From Asterochloris sp. CNOR1 (taxonomy: Eukaryota > Chlorophyta > Trebouxiophyceae > Trebouxiales > Trebouxiaceae), in the NCBI GenBank assembly GCA_963969365.1, contig OZ017746.1, positions 496,001 to 560,000 of the forward strand: a stretch of DNA of 64,000 bases, written 5' to 3'. Made by a program: the position numbers and the translations under genes. Within the stretch, counting starts at the first letter, position 1, and every line of letters starts with the position of its first letter. Below, one piece after another: positions 54,980-64,000 of this stretch. The notes under the pieces were generated by a model that did no database searches, was not told where the DNA came from, and saw only the letters and a list, made by a program, of their open reading frames with translations.

Positions 54980-57900
54980 ATGCAGCATGCCGCATGGCGC
55001 ACATCAGACAGACCCCAGACTGGTGGTGCCCTGCAGGCCAGCTCCTGCTTCAAGGCAGCTCACTTCTGCAAGGGACACCTGCGTCAGCCGCTGAGCGCAG
55101 GCAGAGGCAGGCGCATCTGTGTAGCAGCCATGGCCAAGGGCACCCAGAGCAAGCGCGTGGTGCTGTGGTTCAGGGATGACTTGCGCCTTCACGACAACTA
55201 CACTGTTGCCAGTGCTGCCAAGATGGTGAAGGCTGGCCAGGCTTCAGAGGTGCGCAGTCAGCTGGTCTCCGCTGCCCCGTCTGTTATGCTGCCTGGGTGG
55301 GTGATTGTGCTGCACTGACTCCTGGATGCAGAGCATGACCCAGAGCAGATGGACTATGCCAGCTGCCTGACATGTCCTGATGTCTGCCTTGCCTCACCAG
55401 CCTGCTGCAGTGTGAGCGGCGTGCTGCCTGCAGAGGGAGATTCAATCGGCATAGTGCAGAGGAAGCAGACTACCCAATGCTCGACGGGTCCTGACCAGAT
55501 GCACGGCGCTGGCCCCTGCAAGCATGTGTTCACCCCAATGGCATGTTGTAGAGGAAGCTGGAACCTTTTGCCCGCCAGCAGTGGTTAAGGTCCCTGGACG
55601 AGGCATTTGCCCAGCCTTCTGCATTGCCTGCAGGACCTGCCAGAAGATGGCCACAGCGCTGTCTGCATGCCTGTGCAGGTCCTGCCACTGTACTGCTTTG
55701 ACCCCCGCAGCTTCGGCACCACTCCATTTGGCAACCCCAAGACTGGGAGCCTCCGCGCCAAGTTCCTGCTGGACTCTGTGCAAGATCTGAAGGCCAACCT
55801 GAGGTACAACTTCCCGCTGTCACTGGCCTTCTGCAGCGTGACATGTTGTCCTGCAACCCACTGACTGGTCACTCACCCACTCACTTCTGCTGCCTCATAT
55901 GCAGGAAGGTTGGCAGTGACCTGCTTATTCACATGGGGCGCCCTGAGGAGGCCATGGCAGGTGAGCCCTGTTGTGTGGGGGCATGCCAGAGGCAGTTCTG
56001 ATGCCCCAGCACATTAACTCTGCTCCGTCATGAAGGCGCCGGAGGCAGGGGTCTGCAGGCTGCTGCATGGCAATCGCCAGAGGCTGTGAGGGCAGTGTGC
56101 CGCTCTGGGTAGCTGTCAAGCATGTAGGACAACGCTTTGGGTGGCTGCGAGGCCTTTGGCACGCCACCGTGGGTGGCTGTGCAGGCCCTCAACCCAGCCT
56201 GCACCTGTTGTGGCACAGCCAGCTGTCAGCCTCTGCTGCACCTGTGTGCAGAGTATGTGCCAGAGGACTCCGACTCGGTGGTCCTTGCACAGGAGCAGAT
56301 CACTGGAGAGGAGCTCGATGTGGACGCCAAGGTCAGTCACAATGCTATGCCACATTGCTGCAGTGGGAGCTGCCACCTCAGCATGGTGCACCATGGGCTT
56401 CTCGTTTGACAGCAGGGCACGCGTGCACAGTGGCATTGTCATAAGAAGCAGCTGAAGCGTCTTAACCCATGCACAGCATGGCACTGACGTGGCGGCTTGC
56501 GATGCAGCAACAGCAGCCACCGCGCAGTCTGCTGTGCAAATCTTATCGTGCAGCCTGCAGAAGAGGTCCCTGCCCAGCTATCAGCGTCTGAGCTGATGTG
56601 CTGACTCCCTTCCCCCACAGTTGTTCTGCTCTCCTGCCTCTCGGCAGCTATGCCAGATCTCAAAAGATGATGGGCACATCCTTATATGCCCCTTGCATTG
56701 CTGCCGCAGGTGCGTAGGGCTCTCAAAGGCAGGGGCAACCTGAGTCAGGTGTGGGGCCACACCATGTATCACAAGGATGACCTGCCCTTTGACCCCAAGA
56801 CCATGAAGGACACCTTCACGCCTGTCAAGCAGCAGGTTTGGGACATGTGACAGCCGCATGACCTGCCTTGTACCTCTAAGTCAGTTTTTGATGAGTACAG
56901 GTGTGCACCGATGGTAACGAACAAGGGTAGCCTCGGGCAGCTTTTGATGAGACACCCCCTGCCTTCTTTGCTCCGCCTGCTGGCATTAGAACATGCATGG
57001 CAGGTACGACACGACCAACCCAATGACCAGCCCACACCTGCAATGCCAACATGTCCACATGATGCCCTTTTGGCAGTCTGATGTGTGAAGCTAGGCCTCA
57101 TGCAGATTGAGGCCAAATGCTTGGTGCGCAAAGAGGCGCCGACGCCGCAGAAGGGGGACCTGCCCCTGCCAGCTGGCCTGGAGCAGAAGCTGCAATTTCA
57201 GCCCAAAAGCGTGGAGGATCTAAATGTGGTGGTGCCCGAGGGCGCCGCAAAGCTCAGCACGCCTCAGTATGATCACAATGTGAGCCATGGGGTTGATGCA
57301 GCATGCAGACCCCTTACCTGCACCTGCCACCATTCATATAAGCAGCAGCGTCAGTCCTGCGCGGCGAGAAAGTTGCTGAACAGAGCACATCTGTTCTGGG
57401 CCTTGGGCCCAGCGAAGCACCACCACGTCTGGCTCCTGTGCAGCTCTTCTCTTGTGGCACTGCTGCAGTCTGTGCTGCAATGGAAGGGCGGCGAGACTGA
57501 GGCGCTCTCGCGCCTGCACTACTACTTCTGGGAGTCCAAGCTGCTGTCCAACTACAAGCAGACCCGCAACGGCATGCTGGGTGGCGACTACAGCACCAAG
57601 TTCAGCGCCTGGCTAGCACATGGCAACATTTCTCCCCGCACAATCTACCACGAGGTGGGAAGCAGCTGGTCAGCGAAGCACTGTAAGCCTGAGCATTGCA
57701 CGAAGTGAGTTTTACCCTGCACCGTCTTGGGCAGACTGCGGGCCGGGCTTGGTGGCTTCAGGTCCGCCTGCAAGCTTTCCTCACAGATGATGCTGCCTGA
57801 CCTCGCCATCTGGAGGCCCAACCCTGACAGCTCGGCTCCTCAGCATGGGAGATGCGTGAAAGTCAGGTTGGCCCTAGCGAAGCGATGTAATTAGAGAACT

Positions 57901-60744
57901 GCCAGCATAAGGCGTCCTGCTAGCTGCACCTGTGGCTGTCAGAGACACCAATCAGCTGAGCGCGCCAGCATCAGTCAGGCTGCAGATGGGGTTTGCCAGT
58001 GAGACAAGGACTGCCAGCTCTCGCCCAAGACAGTCTTAGGACCACTGCTTTCGTTCTTGGAAGCCCAGCTGTGTCCAGTAAGTATGAAGCAGCCTGCTGG
58101 CTGTGCCTGTCCCTTCTCCAGAGCTCTCTGCAACCTGCCACAGCATGATGCTATTGGCTGACAGCAAGCTGGTCCCTCAGCAGTGCACGTGAGCTGGAGC
58201 CTTGGTCGACAGCAGCTGACATGTCCATTCCGTACCTGCAGATCAAGCGCTATGAGCAGGAACATGGCAGCAACCAGTCCACCTACTGGGTGAGGGCCTG
58301 CACACATGGACTTGAGGGTGTGCTCTGCAGCAGCACTATTGCTTCCTTGATCGAGGTCCTGACTCTGTAGTGACTTTTTTGCAGGTCATCTTTGAGCTCA
58401 CATGGCGGGACTACTTCAGGTGAGGAATGCTTTAGAGGGCTCAGTTGCAGGTCAACAAAAGACCCCTACAATGCATGCTGTGCAGCAAGCAGTCCTGCAC
58501 CTCGACACATGTTCACGGCACCAGGCTGCCCGAGTGGCATTGCCAGCTGTGCAACAGCGGCCTCACAGGAATGCAGCATGCCCCAGCCTGACCCACCCCT
58601 GCCCTGTGTGGCTGCCACAGGTTTTTCACGATCAAGTACGGCAACAGGATCTTCTTTGAGTATGGCACCACTGGCAAGAAGGTGGAGTGGAACGCCAACA
58701 TGGAGCTGCTTAAAAGGTGGAAGGAGGGCACCACTGGGCTGCCCCTGGTGGACGCCAATATGCGTGAGCTGGCGCGCTCAGGTCAGTGCAGGCTTTCTTG
58801 AAAGAGCCTTTGTGCAGGCTGTGAGGTGCACGGTGTGAACTCAGACAGGTGCAGGCCCCTCCCTGTTGCTCTGTGCAGGGTGTGGTCTGCAATGCGTGGG
58901 CAGAGCATGCACTGAGATGCTCAGGTGGGAGCAAGCGCCAGCTGGCGCCCAATTGCTCTGTGCAGGATATGCAGTGCAGAGTGGCCAGGCCCTTGAGCTG
59001 GTTCGCCATGGTGGCTGCCTCTCAGCATGGGGATGTGCCAATTGACTGAGCCAGGAGGGCCTACAGAGTATGTTGGCTTCACTAGTGCTGTGCTGCACCA
59101 CTTAATCTGTTGCACTAGTTGCTGTGAGTTAACCAGCACACGTCTCCGAGCAGCAGCAGCCGCCTGTTTCCAGTCAGCCTCCTGCTCCCACCGTCTAGAA
59201 GCAGAGGGTCAGCTGCCGCCCGCAGCTGACCTGCACATAAGTGTCGCTGTAGGTGCAAGAGCCCTGGGAGCGCCTCATGTCCTGCAGGCTTACTGTGCAT
59301 TCAGTGCCAGCACAAGCTGCATGCATTCCCCATATGCTGCATGGACATCCAAGTGCAGGATCCCTTTCAGGGCACAAGCTGCCCTCACAGCCCTGCAGGT
59401 TTCAGATGCAACCAGGTCCTGGAGTGACAAGGTGCATCCCAAAATTCCCTTGGCCCCTGCGTTTGGTCAGCCAGAGGCGTCTGCCCAAACTGCCACAAGG
59501 ATACACAGATGTTATGCTCAGTCAGGTGCTGGAGGCACAAGAGGCATCCTGAGAATCCTTGGCCTCACGCCCTGCAGGCTTCATGAGCAATCGCGGACGC
59601 CAGAATGTCGCCAGCTACCTGGCATTGGACCTGGGTATCGACTGGCGGCATGGGGCAGACTGGTTCGAGTCAGTGCTGGTGGACTACGACGTCTGCTCCA
59701 ACTGGGGCAACTGGGTGGCCGCCGCAGGCATGACAGGCGGGCGCATCAACCACTTCAACATCATCAAGCAGAGCAGGGTGGGCCAAGTGCTCATTACTGG
59801 CCACAGATCACAGCCGGGTTGCTAGGTTGAGGGGCGCAGGGCTGCCTTGTACTAAAGAACGGCTGGATCAACTTTGAGCCAGCTGGGTGAAGCAGAGGTG
59901 GAGCAGGATGTTGCAGCGTCATAGCAGGGCTTGCTGAATGGCAATCTGCTCATCACACAGCAAGCTGAACTGGTTGGGTGGGCAAAGTGCCAGTGCTGGG
60001 CAGCAGGCTGCAGGTGGGTGGGGATGAGTGCTGGCAGCCTTGCCCAAAACTCATGCCGTTGATGAGACAGGCAGGTTATTGGGGGGTGTGAGGTACCCTG
60101 CTGTGCGCCGTGAGGCTTATTGAGCAGGGAGGGCCGCCCCATCCTTGGAGCTGCTAGATCTCACCAAGCCCTGGGCTGCAGAGTCCCTTGCAAGGAGTTG
60201 AAAGCTGTACCAGTGCCAGGCCACAAGGATCCTCAGATGTGCTTGAGGTGCACACAGCTACAGGAAAACAATGGTGCCTGTGCAGGACTATGATGAGAAT
60301 GGCGACTATGTCAAGACCTGGCTCCCGGAGCTGAAGAACGTGCCAGCCAGCCGCATATTTGAGCCAGCAGGGATGAGCAAGCATGAGCAGGAGCAGAGCG
60401 GTGTGCACATAGGGCAGGACTACCCAGCGCCCATTCCACGCAGTCAGTGCGTGCAGATACACAAAGGTCAGGCCCAACAGCGATGTACCTCATAGCAGCC
60501 CTGGACCTGCTGAGTCGCACAATCTGTCGTTCTAAGATTTGCTGTTCTCTGAGTGTGCGGCAAGCTTGCCGTTGGGCTGTGCAGGCTGCTTGCCTGTTTG
60601 GACACAACCCAAAAGCACAGTGGCTATGAACTTCCTGCTGCAGATTCAGGGCCTGGCAGGTCTGGCGGCCAGGGAAGACGGCGAGGCGGAGGCCACGGCA
60701 GCGGGCGGGGCACCAGTAATCCAAAGTTCAGGAGACATCACTGA
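54980..60744 (+). CDS. CRY-DASH: Cryptochrome DASH, organelle-targeted, with RGG-like tail
   Basis: Thirteen exons (54980-55249, 55679-55803, 55905-55960, 56252-56331, 56710-56835, 57106-57279, 57469-57654, 58242-58289, 58385-58419, 58621-58781, 59578-59777, 60286-60466, 60644-60744) join in phase to 580 residues. A basic 48-residue presequence ends RRICVAAMA, consistent with plastid or mitochondrial import. The photolyase domain starts [15 protein letters not shown] and continues [14 protein letters not shown]. The FAD-binding half shows [50 protein letters not shown] and the DASH signature [16 protein letters not shown]. It ends [25 protein letters not shown] enzymes repair cyclobutane dimers in single-stranded DNA using FAD and an antenna folate. 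The last exon adds a Gly/Arg-rich tail ([13 protein letters not shown]). The unusually short link between the antenna domain and the [14 protein letters not shown] block is in phase. Confidence 0.93.
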
Positions 60745-61531
60745 TGCCATGCTTTGCTGGCACTGTGCTGGAGTTGCTGCGCATTCTGGGCCATCCCACC
60801 TCAGTCCGGGCCAACTGCCACCGCTGCCATAGCATCACAACAATCATGCACACAGTGATGCGCTGGCAAGGCAGAAGTGAGCCTTAGCAATCCGTTCAGA
60901 CAGACTTGAGACGTCATGACATCGACCTGCTGCTGTGAATGTGTGGACTTGACCTTTCCAAAATTGCTTGGGAGAAAAGGCGGTCCGCTGTTGCTTCAAC
61001 ACCTAATACATAACCATCCAATTTCAATGCTTGAGGTGCAGGCAGGCTGCCATCAACTAGACTTGGCACAGCAAGTCATTGTGGCACGTGCACCTCAAGG
61101 CAATCAGAAAGACAGATAAGAGGCTAACAAATGGTGGTTGTGTTTGCAAGCAAGTGGCATTGGCAGTGGCCAGGGCGAGTCGCCTGATGAACATTGGCCA
61201 TAGCTCCCAACCAGCGGAGCATCCCACAGCACATGCAGAAGTTGTGGGTCTGCTCTAGCGGGAGTGCAGTGGAATGCTGACATCAGCAACAGCAACATCT
61301 GCACACTGGTAAGGGAAGGGCTTGGATGCAGTACAAATGTTGTGTACATCAAAGCATCTGTGTACACAGCACTTGTGTATATGCAGGGTGGCCACGCATG
61401 ATATCAGAGACATCACTGGGGATGGAAGGACAAATAGGTGCGGTGCCCTTGACTAGCTGCTTGCTATGCGGACAGTCAGGAAGTCTGGGGGGCCCTATAC
61501 AAAGCCTGGACTCTGAATTGGCAGGGGGCGA
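60745..61531. other. Intergenic, convergent 3' ends, nothing recognised
   Basis: Between the 3' end of cry-DASH (plus) and that of a small minus-strand gene. Short frames show no domain or splice support. Confidence 0.45.
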
Positions 61532-61981
61532 TTAGACAAATCCTGGACTGGATATGTAGACTGGCATTATGCCGAAGGCTCCTGGGCAGGCTGTCATGCC
61601 CATCTGAGCAGCCCGGGTCGGATAGACGTTTGCATAAGCCTCTGGGGCAGCCTGCACAGGAGTGAGAAGCTGTTCGATGGCTGGGTCTCTGGCTGGCCAC
61701 AGGAAGTGCATATCCTCCTGCGTCATGCTCATCAGGCAGCCGTCAGAAACGTCAAGGCGCACACGATGGACGCTGCTCACGCTGCTCACCTGGGCGCCCA
61801 TGTAGCAGGCAGTGAAGGGCGCTGACACGCGCCTGCACATGCGCTGGCCCCCCTGCTTCAACAACTTGCTGGCGCGCTGCAGCTTGGGCGCTGGCTTCAT
61901 GGCTTCTGGGCCAAATCCTGACAGGATGCCCGCCTCGGCATCAGTGATGCCGTGCTCGCACCTGCAGCCGGTGGTGCACAT
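61532..61981 (-). CDS. Small single-exon protein of unknown function
   Basis: An open frame of 149 codons from ATG 61981 to TAA at 61532-61534, with no intron needed. The N terminus is Cys-rich (MCTTGCRCEHGITDAEAGIL), a CxxxCxC pattern that could bind metal. A basic stretch (KLQRASKLLKQGGQRMCRRV) and a hydrophobic C-terminal half without conserved motifs follow. If the ctgcag at 61962-61967 is used as an acceptor, this would be the last exon of a longer gene that starts further upstream. I do not recognise the family. Confidence 0.4.
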   Translation of the reverse strand: MCTTGCRCEHGITDAEAGILSGFGPEAMKPAPKLQRASKLLKQGGQRMCRRVSAPFTACYMGAQVSSVSSVHRVRLDVSDGCLMSMTQEDMHFLWPARDPAIEQLLTPVQAAPEAYANVYPTRAAQMGMTACPGAFGIMPVYISSPGFV

Positions 61982-62265
61982 CACTGAGAGGTGTACTGCA
62001 GCTCATGCTTGTAGCCCTGACTTGTGGCCAGGGGTTCACAAAGCACAAGCTTGAGGTGCAGGTGGCAGGCGCGTACATAAACCTAAACTACAACCGGGAT
62101 GGGTCATCAACCACCAGAACTGGGGCTGAGCCCTGAGCTGAAAGAGGCATGGCACACCTGAGAACATACCTGAGTGACACAGAGACTCCCGGCGTCCCGA
62201 GGCCTTACGTATCTCGCCTGATTTACTCTTAACCTTAACAAACCACTGCGGCTGCTAGCTGCATC

Positions 62266-63247
62266 TCACGCCTGTCTTGAGAGCCCAACAGCCTGCAACT
62301 GAGGTAGACAGACTTGCCTCCAAGCGTGAATGCGCCCTTCCATTTTTCTGTGCCGCTTGAGCTTCGATTGCAACAACTCCTCCCCTGTGATGGGGCAGCA
62401 CCCCTTGTCAGCCACAAAGCTCTTGATCCGCTCCTTTTCAAAACACTGGTCTGTCTGGACCAAGACAACGGGCTGCATGGCAAACAAGGGTCCAATGTCA
62501 GGTTCCAGTTGCCAACAGCTCACTGGCATGGTAGACAGGCGCTGCGAAAGCCTGCTATTCGGCAGTCTTGCATGAGCACATCCGGGACGGCGGGGACACT
62601 GCCAAGTCCAGGAGGCAAGCTTTGCAGGGCAGGCAGCAACCTGAGCCCTAAGCTGCAGAGTTCAGCATGCAGCAATCTTGCTTTGCAGTACGCCATGCAA
62701 GTGGGTGCTGTGTGGGGACTGCACTGGCCAGGCGGCAGGCAGGTGGGCTGGTCACCTTGAGCATGAGCTTCCTGGCGGAGAGGGGGCAGCAGAGCTCGCT
62801 GGGAGGCACTGGCAGCTCCTGCTGGTCCCTTGGCTGGCACTCGAACTTGTCATGCTTGTTCAGCAGGGCCTTGATGTTCAGAACGCGTGCAGAGTCCCAG
62901 ATGGCAGGGTGGCCAACCATGCTGATCTGAGAGTCGCCCTTGCGCAGAAACAGAGATCAGGATTGGCTGCAGGCCAATTGTAGCAAGCCGCGTGAAACCT
63001 GAACTATGGTAGAGATTTTCATGAAAAGCTGCACAGGAGCAGCTGCCTGCGATCTGACCTCTGCAAAAGGCAGCAACGGCCATGCCTTGCAAAGTGAGAT
63101 GGATGGGCTGCAAGTCTCACCTTTCACTGGCTGAGCGTCGAGCTCAGCCTCGACACTGTGTGATTTGGCAGCTTCTGCCTTTCTGCATGAGGGGATCGCG
63201 AACGCGTCCAGCTTTATCATCAATAAAATTAGATCCAATAAATGCAT
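62266..63247 (-). CDS. U-box-like (RING-fold) protein, putative E3 ligase
   Basis: Four exons (63121-63247, 62999-63060, 62756-62938, 62266-62472) join in phase to 192 residues. The C-terminal half reads SELCCPLSARKLMLK then PVVLVQTDQCFEKERIKSFV and KGCCPITGEELLQS. This is the U-box layout: CPL/CPI at the first loop, 'DPVVLVQTG.TYER..I' in the middle, 'CPVTG..L' at the end, without zinc ligands at the RING positions. The N-terminal half is helical with VRSQAAAPVQLFMKISTIVQ and IKALLNKHDKFECQPRDQQE. U-box proteins are ubiquitin ligases that recruit E2 enzymes; the partner and target here are unknown. The third acceptor is gcgcaag. A second in-frame ATG at 63220 could be the start instead of 63247. 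An NSE2-type SP-RING is a less likely alternative. Confidence 0.65.
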
Positions 63248-63360
63248 GTGAGTCTTGGGTTGCAAGTAGGGAGTAGCATATGGCTACACTTCATCTGCAT
63301 GCATGAGGACCAGATGATGGGAATGAAATGGAAGGATGGCAGTTCAGTCACACAAGTCTG

Positions 63361-64000
63361 CTAGATCCGCAAGTATGGAGTCACAACGGCTTTGTCAAAC
63401 CAGTCCAGGGTGAAGTGCATGTGCATCCCAGGAGCATCTGCCCTGATCAGCCGCCCACTTTCTTGGAGCTCCTTCAGGCCAATCCAGTCCTCCTGTAGGT
63501 GTCACAAGTCAGAGGCTCAGACTGCAGCACATGTCACGTGCAGCACAGTGCAAAACAGACCGGAGCTCACCTGGTAAAGCTGTGTGTCTTCCATAGGCTG
63601 CAAAGTGCTGCCATTGAAGTAGCCGAACCAGGCAGAGTCTCGCGGCACCACCAGGAGATCGTCAGTGAAGCGGAAGAGCACCAGCTTGTCCAGCGACTGT
63701 AAGTTTTTCTTGTACTGCTCATTCTTGGCGGCGCGCTCGTTGTTGAGGTCTGCCAGGAATACATTTGAGGACACATACTTGTCATAGTGAAAGGGGTCCT
63801 GCAGCCGAGCAAGCAGCTTGAAGGCTATCTATCATGTGCTGCACTTGGCGGCCTACAGGTTGGTAGCCCACAGCAGTGGCCTGCAGATCACTGGCATACA
63901 GCGTTGTGCCAGGACGCTGCAAGGCGTCCAGCCACAGCTGAGCTCAGCAGCCTGGCCTAGCGTGCCGTGCCGCACTGAGCTGCAGTGCACTGCGCCATCC
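63361..64000 (-). CDS. PPT1: Palmitoyl-protein thioesterase (3' exons, gene runs off the window)
   Basis: Two C-terminal exons, 63571-63798 and 63361-63492, join in phase to 119 residues with a stop at 63361-63363. They match PPT1: DPFHYDKYVSSNVFLADLNN, NEQYKKNLQSLDKLVLFRFT, VPRDSAWFGYFNG, MEDTQLYQ, then EDWIGLKELQESGRLIRADA and the catalytic-His segment ending HMHFTLDWFDKAVVTPYLRI. PPT1 is a lumenal alpha/beta hydrolase that removes palmitate from cysteines of proteins in the lysosome or vacuole. The nucleophile Ser and N-terminal signal lie beyond the window edge; 63799-64000 looks intronic. Confidence 0.9.

Noticed and set aside
1-64000. CRISPR arrays, bacterial operons, plasmid or organellar origin
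   Set aside because: No regular repeat-spacer units, and genes are nuclear-type with spliceosomal introns.

Overview
This window looks like nuclear DNA of a green alga, most likely a trebouxiophyte in the Coccomyxa/Chlorella range. The reasons are plant-type chloroplast genes (thylakoid rhodanese TROL, a Tat-dependent lumen protein, plastid anthranilate synthase beta), an AP2 transcription factor, cry-DASH, and dense short spliceosomal introns that nearly always end in ctgcag or a close variant. The sequence is GC-rich by eye; I did not count it. I saw no rRNA gene, tRNA gene, CRISPR array or bacterial-style operon. Exon borders were read by hand from GT/AG sites, reading phase and similarity to known families. 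Where I call a model 'in phase', every listed exon joins without a stop.

Layout. 0.2-4.8 kb holds a thylakoid-lumen protein, then PPME1 (minus) and anthranilate synthase beta (plus) as a divergent pair. 5.3-19.2 kb is an accessory island: a PD-(D/E)XK-nuclease-like gene, an apparently full-length LINE, an intron-rich tyrosine-recombinase/NDC10-like gene, and a HUH (Replitron-like) element with satellite-like repeats. 19.3-23.3 kb has TSR3 (18S rRNA aminocarboxypropyltransferase) and a BTB/T1 protein. 23.6-27.5 kb holds coding material I cannot identify. 28.0-35.0 kb has a TROL-like thylakoid protein with an unusual LEA-like tail, a divergent SDR epimerase, and a small single-AP2 factor. 35.0-38.8 kb has unresolved coding-like stretches. 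38.8-50.2 kb has the AP-2 sigma adaptin and a roughly 10 kb FAM135/DUF676 serine-esterase gene. 50.8-52.6 kb has unidentified exons. 52.7-60.7 kb has TAF13 and a cry-DASH with an Arg/Gly-rich tail. 61.5-64.0 kb has a small unknown protein, a U-box protein and the 3' part of a palmitoyl-protein thioesterase.

The host genes are unrelated housekeeping functions and I see no pathway linking them. The most interesting part is the 5-19 kb island, where four DNA- or RNA-cutting chemistries sit side by side (PD-(D/E)XK, APE endonuclease plus reverse transcriptase, a tyrosine-recombinase fold, and HUH). In the LINE, ORF1 and ORF2 lie in one frame separated by a single UAG codon, and the first ATG of ORF2 falls after a catalytic residue of its endonuclease.
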